Shown: positions 18,259-27,748 of the stretch, in pieces
How the letters are laid out: each line of letters begins with the position of its first letter
Position numbering within the stretch: the first letter of the stretch is position 1
Source of the DNA: an uncultured Collinsella sp.
GTDB lineage: Bacteria > Actinomycetota > Coriobacteriia > Coriobacteriales > Coriobacteriaceae
Length of the DNA: 64,000 nucleotides
Reading direction: 5' to 3'
Assembly (NCBI GenBank): GCA_900541055.1
Contig: UQHZ01000009.1
Coordinates: 1-64,000 of the forward strand
Program-made: the position numbers and the translations under genes
The notes under the pieces: model-generated
Databases searched by the model: none
Told to the model about the DNA's origin: nothing
Seen by the model: only the letters and a program-made list of their open reading frames with translations

Positions 18259-18525
18259 CACAAAACGGGCTGCACGCCCACAAAAGCTCTTCGCTTAACC
18301 ACCCAGCTTAGATGCCCTCGCCCGCGTATTCGCGCGCTCGCATCCGTTACTCGGCTGGCCTGTATCGACGACCATCTCGGCGATGTCTACTAAGACGAAC
18401 CTGCGCGGCACGTCCGTTGGGACCGCAGCTCCGGGGTGATTTTCATCGGTCGCATGCACGGGTTCTCAGCGCTCCCCGCTCTCTGTAGCATGCGGACGGC
18501 CGACTACTCGTCCCCATCAACGCTT
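18222..18525 (-). promoter_or_regulatory. T-box riboswitch of ileS (Ile specifier ATC)
   Basis: The minus-strand leader has the marks of a class I T-box: a Stem I entry GGGGACGAGTAG near 18515, the distal Stem I segment GAGAGCGGGGAGCGCTGAGA around 18465-18485, a specifier loop GAAAATCACC whose codon ATC is the complement of 18438-18440, and a T-box core GGGTGGTTAAGCG at 18292-18304. The UGGU in the core would pair with a tRNA 3' end that has discriminator A, as in tRNA-Ile. An antiterminator stem can form from AAGCT and AGCTT flanking the core. The competing terminator follows at 18221-18258. A weak extended -10 (TGCTAGCAT) lies just upstream. Confidence 0.88.
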
Positions 18526-18664
18526 ATGCGGAGTATGCTAGCACGTTCCGCGCCGGCGAAAAACCCTCAACACTGGTTTTATACGTTCGAAATTTCTCGC
18601 GGCTGTGGACCTTCTCTTGGAGCAAAATACCTGAAAGCACTTTATCGAACGAAAGAAGGTTGCT

Positions 18665-19747
18665 ATGCGCACGATTGGAATGAGCGACTACACCGTTGGC
18701 GAGGATTGTTTTACCGAGTTGCCCGCCGCACTGGCAGAGTACGGAGCGACCAAGGTCGCCATCATCGGCGGCAAGCGAGCCCTGGCTGCGGCGCTGCCGG
18801 GCATCGAGGCTGCGCTGGCAGGCACCGACGTCGAGATTCTGGAGACGCGCGTCTACGGCACCAACAGCACGCGCGCCAATATCGCCAAGGTCGTGAACTC
18901 CCCCGCTTGCCAGCAGGCAGACGTGCTTATCGCCTGTGGCGGCGGCAAGGCACTCGACACCGTGAAGACCGCAGCCATCGAGCTCAAGAAGATCGTCTTC
19001 ACCGTCCCGACGATCTGTTCCAACTGCTCGGCCGCGACCGCCATTGCCGTCGTGTACAACGACGACGGCTCGCTCGAGGGATATTCGTACCCCAACCGAC
19101 CTGCGCATATCTTCATCAACCCCAAGATTATCGCCGAAGCTCCGGCGGAGTACTTCTGGGCCGGCGTGGGCGATGCCCTGTCCAAGCAGCCCGAGGTCGA
19201 ATACGCCACGAGCGCCGGTAATTTGGAGCATACCGCCGGTCTTGGCCTGGCACTCGCCCACACCTGCTCCGAGCCGCTGTTTACCTATGGCGTCCAGGGT
19301 CTTGAGGACGTGCGCCAGGACCTGTCGAGCGAGGCCGTCAAGCAAATCGCACTCGATATCGTGGTCAATACGGGCTATGTCTCGAACCTGACGAACCAGA
19401 ACGATTACTACTACAACTCGAGCGTGGCGCACGCATTCTACAACGCCACATGCAGCATTCCGCGCGAGGGCACCTACCTGCACGGCGAAGTCGTGAGCCT
19501 GGGCGTGCTCGTGCTGTTCGCCTATACGGGCGATACCGAGAACCTTGAGCACTACGCGGCCTTTAACAAGCAGATGGGCCTGCCCGTGACGCTTGAGCAG
19601 GTCGGGCTTTCCGAGTCCGATATCCCGGCCCTGTGCGAGTACGCGCACGCCACCAACGAGTGGAAGCAGGGCAACCCCGAGCCCTTCACCGACGAAAAGT
19701 TCGCCGCCGCCATCAAGGCCGCAAACGCCTACGGCCACACGCTCTAG
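18665..19747 (+). CDS. Iron-containing alcohol / glycerol dehydrogenase family protein
   Basis: A 360-residue member of the group III metal-dependent dehydrogenases, closest in layout to GldA-type glycerol dehydrogenases. The NAD-binding motif is CGGGKALDT (about residues 91-99); metal ligands appear as Asp in FWAGVGDALSK, His in SVAHAFYN and His in LHGEVVSLG. The ATG is preceded by GAAAGAAGG. It is one of few plus-strand genes, transcribed away from the ileS T-box and closed by a strong terminator. The true substrate cannot be read from sequence. Confidence 0.88.
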   Translation: MRTIGMSDYTVGEDCFTELPAALAEYGATKVAIIGGKRALAAALPGIEAALAGTDVEILETRVYGTNSTRANIAKVVNSPACQQADVLIACGGGKALDTVKTAAIELKKIVFTVPTICSNCSAATAIAVVYNDDGSLEGYSYPNRPAHIFINPKIIAEAPAEYFWAGVGDALSKQPEVEYATSAGNLEHTAGLGLALAHTCSEPLFTYGVQGLEDVRQDLSSEAVKQIALDIVVNTGYVSNLTNQNDYYYNSSVAHAFYNATCSIPREGTYLHGEVVSLGVLVLFAYTGDTENLEHYAAFNKQMGLPVTLEQVGLSESDIPALCEYAHATNEWKQGNPEPFTDEKFAAAIKAANAYGHTL

Positions 19748-19756
19748 GCCTAGCCC

Positions 19757-19797
19757 AAAACCACCACAAGGGAGCAGCACCTTTGTGGTGGTTTTTT
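19757..19797. terminator. Bidirectional rho-independent terminator
   Basis: AAAACCACCACAAGG and CCTTTGTGGTGGTTTTTT form a strong stem after the dehydrogenase gene, with T runs in both directions. Its plus-strand T tract overlaps the stop codon of the convergent DUF523 gene at 19796. Confidence 0.9.
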
Positions 19798-20251
19798 ATT
19801 GCTCCAGCATGCTGGGGTCGAACTCGCTAGCCGGGATCACGCGATAACCGTGGCGGAGCAGTAAATCAACGAAGACGCCGTTGCCCGCCGTAAGGGTGCC
19901 GCTGAATGTTCCGTCGTAGATGCGACCCGCGCCGCACGAGGGACTACGGTCCTGCAGGATGCACGCGGCGATCTCTTCCGGCCCGCCCGCCTGCTCGCAC
20001 ATATCGAGCGCTCGTTGGGCACCCAGGCGAAATTCGCGATCGACCGAGATGCCCTCGCAGGTACGAACCTCTCCGTTCACAATCTCGGACGGCTTGCGCG
20101 GCGTGGGCAGGCCCCCAAAGACCTCAGGGCACACCAAGAGGACCTCGGTCCCTGTACGCTCGCAGGCCTCGACCAACTCGCGATGGTAGTTGTCGAGCCC
20201 GTTATACTTGCAGCTCTCGCCCATCAAGCAGGCGCTCACCACGATCTTCAT
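19796..20251 (-). CDS. DUF523 (YbbK-like) protein
   Basis: A 151-residue DUF523 protein of unknown function. Conserved cysteines appear in the opening SACLMGESCKYNG, in VCPEVFGGLPTPR and in the motif LQDRSPSCGAGRIYDG, a pattern suggesting a metal or sulfur role. The ATG at 20251 has GAGAGGG six bases upstream. It lies between the ftsH terminator and a convergent terminator, so it is probably monocistronic. Confidence 0.9.
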   Translation of the reverse strand: MKIVVSACLMGESCKYNGLDNYHRELVEACERTGTEVLLVCPEVFGGLPTPRKPSEIVNGEVRTCEGISVDREFRLGAQRALDMCEQAGGPEEIAACILQDRSPSCGAGRIYDGTFSGTLTAGNGVFVDLLLRHGYRVIPASEFDPSMLEQ

Positions 20252-20268
20252 TTCAATCCCTCTCAAGC

Positions 20269-20305
20269 AAAACGCCCCATTTGAGAAAGCTGCTCAAATG
20301 GGGCG
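20269..20305 (-). terminator. Rho-independent terminator of ftsH
   Basis: A perfect 13-bp stem (CGCCCCATTTGAG at 20273-20285 and its complement at 20293-20305) with a 7-base loop is followed on the minus strand by TTTT. It lies 28 bases after the ftsH stop. Confidence 0.88.
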
Positions 20306-20332
20306 TCGACGTTTACTGGCTCGGCCGCGGCT

Positions 20333-22225
<1,893 letters not shown>

Positions 22226-22317
22226 CTGCTTGAACTCCATCTACTGGGGTTAATAATGCTTTCTAGAATACCCAACCCGGACGGCGATAAACCGACGCCG
22301 GGCACGAAAAGACAGAG

Positions 22318-22803
22318 ATGGCATCACTGGAAGTCGGCAAGGTTCAAATCTATACGGGCGACGGCAAGGGCAAGACGACGGCTGCGCTGGGGCTCGCGCT
22401 GCGTGCCACGGGCTATGGACTTAACGTGCTCATGCTTCAGTTTGCCAAGAAGCTGCACTGCGCCGAACATGATGCAGCACCTCGTTTAGGGCTACGCATC
22501 GTACAAGCCGACCGCGACACACCCGAGGCTTGCGCCGCGCAGATCATGGAGCTCGCATGCGAGCAGATATCACAGGTCGACGTTCTGATTTTGGATGAAC
22601 TCGGCGAGGCCATGCGCCGCGGCTTCGTGACGCGCGAGGATGTCGAAGCGCTGATCGCGATAAAGCCCGCCACCACGGAGCTCGTGCTCACCGGCCGGGG
22701 CTTGCTGCCCCTCGCGAACCTCGCCGACCTTGTCACCGAAATGCGCCCCATCAAACACTACTTCGACGAAGGACTCCTAGCCCGCCAAGGCATCGAATAC
22801 TAG
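22318..22803 (+). CDS. Cob(I)yrinic acid a,c-diamide adenosyltransferase (BtuR/CobO type)
   Basis: Transfers the adenosyl group of ATP to the cobalt of corrinoids. The 161-residue protein has the Walker A QIYTGDGKGKTTAALG, the strand VDVLILDEL and the typical C-terminal block ELVLTGRG / LADLVTEMRPIKHYF / GLLARQGIEY. It is a little shorter than the usual 170-200. It lies alone on the plus strand, 92 bases from the divergent ftsH start, with no cobalamin riboswitch visible. Its stop codon is the first triplet of the palindrome at 22801. Confidence 0.88.
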   Translation: MASLEVGKVQIYTGDGKGKTTAALGLALRATGYGLNVLMLQFAKKLHCAEHDAAPRLGLRIVQADRDTPEACAAQIMELACEQISQVDVLILDELGEAMRRGFVTREDVEALIAIKPATTELVLTGRGLLPLANLADLVTEMRPIKHYFDEGLLARQGIEY

Positions 22804-22828
22804 CCATTGGGGACGTCCCGAATGGCTA
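22801..22828. repeat. Palindrome that supplies both convergent stop codons
   Basis: The 28-base element starts TAGCCATT and ends AATGGCTA around the centre GGGACGTCCC, with one mismatched pair. Its first triplet is the stop of the plus-strand adenosyltransferase gene and its last is the stop (TAG) of the minus-strand MATE gene. It shares CATTGGGGACGT with the inverted repeat at 43003. Confidence 0.85.
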
Positions 22829-24175
22829 GGCGGTGGCGCGGCCGAGCCAGTTGCCGCTGTGATGGTAGACGGTGAACATCATGGCGGTGATTACCCAGGT
22901 TACGGGGTAGACAAGCAGCAGGTGCTCAAGCGAAGGATCAAACGGCATGATCGCAAACACCCAGATCACCCTCAAGACAACGGTGCCAAAGATGGTGAGC
23001 ATCATAGGCTGCAAGCTCACGCCAGCGCCGCGAATGGAGCCCGACGCGTTCTCGATAATCGAGAAGATCGCGTAGAACGGCGCGATGAAATGAAGAATCG
23101 TCGTGGTGTACGCCGAAATCGAAACATCGTCGACAAACAGACGCGACAACGGACCCGAGAACACCAGCAACACGGCAGACAGGCCACCAATGAGCATAAA
23201 CGACAGCACGAGCGACGTGTGGTATCCCTTTCGCATGCGCTCGTAGTTGCGCGCGCCAAAGTTCTGTGCCGAAAACGTGGTAATCGACACGCCAAGCGCC
23301 TCGGTAACCATCCAGACAATGCCATCTAAGCGGCCCGAAAGACCCCACGCCGTGGTGACATCGGCACCAAACGAGTTGACCGATACCTGAATCAAAACGT
23401 TGGAAATCGAATACGCAGCAGACTGAAAGCCAAGCGGCAGACCACACGAGATCATACTCTTACAAATGCCAGGATCAATGCCGAGTTTGGACAGTGAAAG
23501 CCGCCACGCACCCGGTGCGTGCATCATACGAATCACGATCATCGTGGCGTTGGAGCAAATGGTCAGCGCCACCGCGATGCCGCAGCCCAAAGCCTCCATA
23601 TGAAGCACGGCAACGAAGATGACGTCCAGCACCGCATTAACAAGGCAGCCGGAAGCGATGATCACAGCAGGCCCGCGCGTGTCGCCCACGGCGCGCAGCA
23701 GTGCCGTTCCCATATTGAGCAGCAGTGCCGCAACCATCGCGGCAAAATAACAGCGAGCATAGGCCACGCCCTCGGCCAATAGTTCATGCGGCGTGTTCAT
23801 AAGCACCAGCATGGGCTCAACGAACACTATGCCAAGAATCGAGAAAACGATACCGCCCACCAGCGCGAGCGTCATGGCTGTATGGACCGAACGACTCAGT
23901 CGCTCATCATCGTGCTGACCAAAATACTGACCGGTAATGACCGCGCAGCCGGCGCCGACGCCAACGCAAAAGCCAATGCAGAGCTCGGTGAGCACCATCG
24001 TAGCTTGAATGCCACCTAGCGCGAGCTTGCCGCCAAACTGACCGACGATATAGGTACCGATAAGCGTGTAGGCCTGCTGAAAAAACGAACTAAAAAAGAT
24101 GGGAACGCACAGCGAAAGCAGCTGCTGCCAAATAACACCCTGTGTTACATCGATAGCCGTAGATTTCTTAGCCAC
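22826..24175 (-). CDS. MATE family efflux transporter
   Basis: A 449-residue, 12-helix multidrug/oligosaccharidyl-lipid/polysaccharide superfamily exporter, normally driven by Na+ or H+. The family signature is seen near the N-terminus (LCVPIFFSSFFQQAYTLIG) and in the second half (GLPLGFQSAAYSISNVLIQ; ALGVSITTFSAQNFGARN). The start is a GTG at 24175 with GGGGAGGG close upstream; the longer TTG-initiated frame is less likely. It converges with the adenosyltransferase gene and ends in the shared palindrome. The substrate is unknown. Confidence 0.92.
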   Translation of the reverse strand: MAKKSTAIDVTQGVIWQQLLSLCVPIFFSSFFQQAYTLIGTYIVGQFGGKLALGGIQATMVLTELCIGFCVGVGAGCAVITGQYFGQHDDERLSRSVHTAMTLALVGGIVFSILGIVFVEPMLVLMNTPHELLAEGVAYARCYFAAMVAALLLNMGTALLRAVGDTRGPAVIIASGCLVNAVLDVIFVAVLHMEALGCGIAVALTICSNATMIVIRMMHAPGAWRLSLSKLGIDPGICKSMISCGLPLGFQSAAYSISNVLIQVSVNSFGADVTTAWGLSGRLDGIVWMVTEALGVSITTFSAQNFGARNYERMRKGYHTSLVLSFMLIGGLSAVLLVFSGPLSRLFVDDVSISAYTTTILHFIAPFYAIFSIIENASGSIRGAGVSLQPMMLTIFGTVVLRVIWVFAIMPFDPSLEHLLLVYPVTWVITAMMFTVYHHSGNWLGRATA

Positions 24176-24300
24176 ACGCCCTCCCCAAAAGCGTACGTCA
24201 ACCGACAAAACAGTAATTAAAGACCTAAGCTAATAGCAGCTTAGCACCGACCGACGTCGACCGAAACACCCCGAGTCAGAGCCCGGTGCAAACTATCTGC

Positions 24301-25215
24301 CTAGTGATACAGCCCCGGCTGGTAGTGATACTCGTTGCTCACGTGCGGGCACAGCTGCCAAAAGGCGACGGCACTCGCCGCGGCCACGTTGAGCGAATCG
24401 ACCCCGTGCGCCATCGGAATACGCACGGCTCGGTCGCAGCCCGCGATAGTCTTGGCGCCCAGGCCGGCACCCTCGGTGCCCATAAAGATCGCCAGGCGAT
24501 CAACCTCCTGCAGCACGGGATCGTCCAGCGAAACGGAGTCGTCCGTCAGTGCCATCGCAGCGCACGAAAAACCGGCTTCGTGCAGTGCCGCCAGGCCATC
24601 GTGCGGCCACACACGAGCCTCGCTGCCAATACGCGTCCACGGCACCTGAAACACCGTGCCCATGCTCACGCGGGCCGAGCGACGGTACAGCGGGTCGCAG
24701 CACGTCGGACTGACCAAAATACCGTCGACATTGAGCGCGGCGGCCGAGCGGAAAATCGCACCCACGTTCGTGTGGTCGACAATACCCTCGAGCACGCACA
24801 CGCGCACCGGGCGATCCCCCGCCGCCTCAACGACGCCACCCAAGAACTCATCAACCGGAATCTGCCGCGGGCGACGAAACGCCGCGAGCGCACCGCGCGT
24901 CACGTTAAAGCCCGTCAGCTGCTCCATGAGTTCCATGGAAGCCACGAACACAGGAACCGGACCTGCGCCCTCGCGCACAACCAGGCGCTCAAACAGCGGC
25001 ATCATCTGGTCGAGCCAGCGTTCGCCCAAAAGAAAGCTCACCGGCTCATATCCGGCGCGAACCGCGCGCTCGATAACCTTGGCACTCTCGGCGATAAAGA
25101 TGCCCTTTTGCGGCTCTAGCACGCAGCGCAGTTCACGCTCGGTCAGTCGCACGTAGGCATCGAGCCGCTCGTCCTCGAGCGAATCAATTCGCAGAACCTC
25201 AACGGCATCAGTCAT
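24301..25215 (-). CDS. TrmH/SpoU family RNA 2'-O-methyltransferase
   Basis: A 304-residue SPOUT enzyme that methylates ribose 2'-OH in rRNA or tRNA using S-adenosylmethionine. The three knot motifs are clear: NVGAIFRSAAAL, IFMGTEGAGL and IPMAHGVDSLNVAAASAV. An N-terminal substrate-binding domain of about 120 residues precedes them. ATG 25215 with AGG upstream is preferred over an ATG 11 codons earlier that lacks a ribosome site. The target RNA is unknown. About 110 bases separate it from folA. Confidence 0.9.
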   Translation of the reverse strand: MTDAVEVLRIDSLEDERLDAYVRLTERELRCVLEPQKGIFIAESAKVIERAVRAGYEPVSFLLGERWLDQMMPLFERLVVREGAGPVPVFVASMELMEQLTGFNVTRGALAAFRRPRQIPVDEFLGGVVEAAGDRPVRVCVLEGIVDHTNVGAIFRSAAALNVDGILVSPTCCDPLYRRSARVSMGTVFQVPWTRIGSEARVWPHDGLAALHEAGFSCAAMALTDDSVSLDDPVLQEVDRLAIFMGTEGAGLGAKTIAGCDRAVRIPMAHGVDSLNVAAASAVAFWQLCPHVSNEYHYQPGLYH

Positions 25216-25324
25216 AGCAGCCTGCCCGCACCCTTCTTTACAGCACATCTATACCAAACGAGGCGACGCTAAGCGCCGCCCCATACATTCAATCAACCCG
25301 ATAATACCGTTCACGCCAGGCGAT

Positions 25325-25843
25325 TTACGCCTCAACGCGACGATACGTCACGAACTCATAATCGACACCCTCGTCGCCCTCGCCCGAGGCAATCGTGGCA
25401 ACACCGCCACGCCACGCAATCTCCCACGCGGGATCGGCGTCCAAATCGGGAAAGTACGTGTCCACGGCATGAGTGCAATGGTTGTGCGTGACCTCGACCT
25501 CGGCGCAATACGGCAAAAACTGCCGATACACCTCGCCGCCACCGATCACCCAGGCAACGGGCTCATCGGCAACCGCGGCGAGCGCCTCGTCGATGCTATG
25601 CACCACGTCGACGCCCTCGACAGCAAAATCCTCGTCGCGGGTAAGCACGATATTGCGACGGTTCTTGAGTGGACGCCCACCGGGAAAACTCAGCAGCGTC
25701 TTGCGCCCCATGATGACCGGGCAGCCCTTGGTGCAGGCCACAAAATGGCGCATGTCGGCGCGATTGGACACCACCATGTCGCCCTCGCACCCAATGCCCC
25801 AATCGTCACACACGGCAACGATAGCAGATAGCTTACACGTCAT
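25325..25843 (-). CDS. folA: Dihydrofolate reductase
   Basis: Reduces dihydrofolate to tetrahydrofolate with NADPH, regenerating the cofactor oxidised by ThyA. The 172-residue protein has the N-terminal loop WGIGCEGDMVV, VIMGRKTLLSFPGGRPL, NIVLTRD and the nucleotide-binding VIGGGEVYRQFLP. The usual LPW of the Met20 loop is replaced by MVV. The ATG at 25843 follows AGGTGG and lies nine bases after the thyA stop, so thyA-folA is one unit. Confidence 0.93.
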   Translation of the reverse strand: MTCKLSAIVAVCDDWGIGCEGDMVVSNRADMRHFVACTKGCPVIMGRKTLLSFPGGRPLKNRRNIVLTRDEDFAVEGVDVVHSIDEALAAVADEPVAWVIGGGEVYRQFLPYCAEVEVTHNHCTHAVDTYFPDLDADPAWEIAWRGGVATIASGEGDEGVDYEFVTYRRVEA

Positions 25844-25852
25844 GAGCACCAC

Positions 25853-26701
25853 CTACACCGCAATGGGAATGTTCTTGACCTGCGGGCCGTGCTCATAGCC
25901 CTCGACGATCAGGTCATCGGTCGTAAACGCATAGAAGTCATGCACATCGGGGTTGAGCGTTACCTTGGGTGCCGCAAACTGCGGACGCTCGATAAGTTCG
26001 CGGACAATATCGACATGACGGTCGTAGATATGGGCGTCGGCGATCACATGCAGCAGCTCGCCGGGAATCATATCGATCGACTGCGCAACCATCATCAGCA
26101 AGATGGCGTACTGGCACACATTCCAGTTGTTCGCGGCCAAAATGTCCTGGCTGCGCTGGTTGAGAATCATGTTGAGCGTCGGCTTGTCGTCCTGCGGGCG
26201 CTGCGTGACGTTATAGGTCACGCTGTACGCGCACGGATACAGGTGCATCTCGGACAGGTCGCTAAACACATACGTGTTGGTCATGATGCGGCGACTGTAC
26301 GGTGTGTGCTTAAGATCGTACAGCACTCGGTCCATCTGGTCGAAATCGCCCTCGGCATAATGGCTCTTCTGGCCAATCTGGTACCCGTAGGCCTTGCCGA
26401 TGGAGCCGGTCTCGTCGGCCCACTCATCCCAAATATGGCTGTTGAGGTCATGGACGTTATTGGACTTCTTTTGATAGATCCACAAAATCTCGTCCATCGC
26501 AGACTTAAGCGCCGTGCGGCGCAGGGTGAGCGCAGGGAACTCCTCGCGCAGGTCGTAGCGCGCCGTAACGCCAAAGTTTTTAATGGTATAGGCAGGGGTG
26601 CCGTCCTCCCACACCGGACGGACCTTTTGGCCCTCGGTGGTGGTGCCATGGTCCAGAATGTCGCGGCACATGGATACAAACTGTTGATCAGCTTTGCTCA
26701 T
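25853..26701 (-). CDS. thyA: Thymidylate synthase, ThyA of the B. subtilis/phi3T type
   Basis: Methylates dUMP to dTMP with methylene-tetrahydrofolate. The 282-residue product starts at ATG 26701 behind AGGAGGG; a longer open frame upstream overlaps the divergent regulator region and is not real. The active-site Cys is in HLYPCAYSVTYNV, followed by RSQDILAANNWNV. The His that follows Cys in most ThyA proteins (PCH) is Ala here, as in the phi3T-like branch. HIWDEWADETGSIGKAYG also fits that branch. It is co-transcribed with folA. Confidence 0.93.
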   Translation of the reverse strand: MSKADQQFVSMCRDILDHGTTTEGQKVRPVWEDGTPAYTIKNFGVTARYDLREEFPALTLRRTALKSAMDEILWIYQKKSNNVHDLNSHIWDEWADETGSIGKAYGYQIGQKSHYAEGDFDQMDRVLYDLKHTPYSRRIMTNTYVFSDLSEMHLYPCAYSVTYNVTQRPQDDKPTLNMILNQRSQDILAANNWNVCQYAILLMMVAQSIDMIPGELLHVIADAHIYDRHVDIVRELIERPQFAAPKVTLNPDVHDFYAFTTDDLIVEGYEHGPQVKNIPIAV

Positions 26702-26786
26702 TGACCCTCCTGTCAGTCGCCTACAAGCGAGATTCATTGTAGCCCAGGCGCACGCGGCCCCACAGCCCAAACATAAGCCCTCATTT

Positions 26787-26802
26787 TCTGACATATGCCA
26801 GA
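26787..26802. promoter_or_regulatory. Upstream operator-like palindrome
   Basis: TCTGACATATGCCAGA is a 16-base palindrome with one mismatch. Its core TGACATATG(T/C)CA recurs at 26842-26853. The two centres are 53 bp apart, about five helical turns, and they flank the promoter of the DUF134 gene. Confidence 0.6.
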
Positions 26803-26808
26803 AATTCC

Positions 26809-26836
26809 TTGCGCAAATCCGCACGTTCGCTATTCT
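26809..26836 (+). promoter_or_regulatory. Candidate promoter of the DUF134-NifX gene
   Basis: TTGCGC (26809-26814) and TATTCT (26831-26836) are spaced by 16 bases. The expected start site falls at about 26843, inside the downstream palindrome, which would suit repression. Confidence 0.5.
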
Positions 26837-26841
26837 ATTGT

Positions 26842-26853
26842 TGACATATGTCA
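26842..26853. promoter_or_regulatory. Downstream operator-like palindrome
   Basis: TGACATATGTCA is a perfect 12-base palindrome 15 bases before the start codon and at the predicted transcription start. It matches the core of the upstream palindrome at 26787-26802. Confidence 0.62.
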
Positions 26854-26867
26854 GATTTGGAGAGTGT

Positions 26868-27632
26868 ATGGCAGGAAGACGAGAAAAATTACGCCGCGTT
26901 GGGATCATCCCCGAATACCGCGGCTTTACCCCCGACGGCCTTGCCAGTGGAGACGCCATCGACATGACGATCGACGAACTCGAGGTGCTGCGCCTGTGCG
27001 ACCTGGAAGGCCTTAACCAAGAGGCAGTCGCACAGCAGATGGGCATCGCGCGCGCCACGGTGGCGGCTATTTGCAGCCGAGCACATCGTAAGGTGGCAAA
27101 CGCGCTGGTCAATGGACGGGCGCTCAGTATCGAGGGCGGCAATATCGCATACTCCCCCATCACCACGACGACGGCCGCATGGCCAGCAAAGGAGGTCGGC
27201 ACCATGAGGGTGGCAACAACGTACGACAACGGCAACATCTTTATGCACTTTGGCCGCAGCGAGCAGCTCAAGATCTACGACATCCAGGATGGCAAGGTGC
27301 TCAACGAGCAGGTCGTAGGCACCGGTGGCACCGGCCACGGCGCCTTGGCGGGCCTGCTTGCCAACGGTGGCGTTGACACGCTCATTTGCGGCGGTATCGG
27401 CGGCGGCGCTATCAACGCGCTTGCCCAAGCCGGCATCACGGTCTATGCGGGCGCCCAGGGCAGCTGCGATGCCTGCGTCGAGGCCCTCATTGCCGGCACG
27501 CTCGCACAGAACGGCGAGGCCACCTGCGACTGCCATGGACATGATCACGAGCACATCCACGAGCATGGCGAGTCCTGCGGCTGCCACGGTCACCACGACC
27601 ATGACGGGCACGAAGGCTGCGGCTGCCACTAG
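26868..27632 (+). CDS. DUF134 DNA-binding domain fused to NifX-like domain, His/Cys-rich tail
   Basis: A 254-residue fusion. Residues 1-105 match the DUF134/UPF0251 HTH family (GIIPEYRGFTPDG, LEVLRLCDLEGLNQEAVAQQMGIARATVA). Residues about 112-215 match the dinitrogenase Fe-Mo cofactor biosynthesis (NifX/NifB C-terminal) fold: VATTYDNGNIFMHFGRSEQ, GHGALAGLLANGGVDTLICG. The last about 35 residues hold many His and Cys (DCHGHDHEHIHEHGESCGCH), a likely metal-binding tail. ATG 26868 has GGAGAG upstream. It probably senses or handles a metal or Fe-S cluster and represses itself through the two palindromes; this is inference. Confidence 0.88.
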   Translation: MAGRREKLRRVGIIPEYRGFTPDGLASGDAIDMTIDELEVLRLCDLEGLNQEAVAQQMGIARATVAAICSRAHRKVANALVNGRALSIEGGNIAYSPITTTTAAWPAKEVGTMRVATTYDNGNIFMHFGRSEQLKIYDIQDGKVLNEQVVGTGGTGHGALAGLLANGGVDTLICGGIGGGAINALAQAGITVYAGAQGSCDACVEALIAGTLAQNGEATCDCHGHDHEHIHEHGESCGCHGHHDHDGHEGCGCH

Positions 27633-27688
27633 CGGCAAGCACCTCGTCGAGAACGCGCTTCCACGCGTGCGACAACCAGCGAACAAAC

Positions 27689-27728
27689 GGCGAAGGCCGT
27701 CTGGAATACCATCCAGGCGGCCTTCGCC
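27689..27728. terminator. Bidirectional terminator between DUF134 gene and ffh
   Basis: A 17-bp stem with one wobble pair (GGCGAAGGCCGTCTGGA at 27689-27705 and its complement at 27712-27728) with a 6-base loop lies between the two convergent genes. T tracts are short on both sides, so efficiency is uncertain. Confidence 0.72.
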
Positions 27729-27748
27729 ATACACGACTCAACTAGTCG

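Noticed and set aside
25216..25324. Small RNA gene (SRP RNA or similar) between folA and the TrmH-type gene
   Set aside because: No SRP RNA tetraloop/GGAA signature or terminator was seen here or around ffh.
26702..27271. N-terminal extension of the thyA reading frame
   Set aside because: It would cross the divergent promoter and part of the DUF134 gene; ATG 26701 with AGGAGGG and the family start position are far better.
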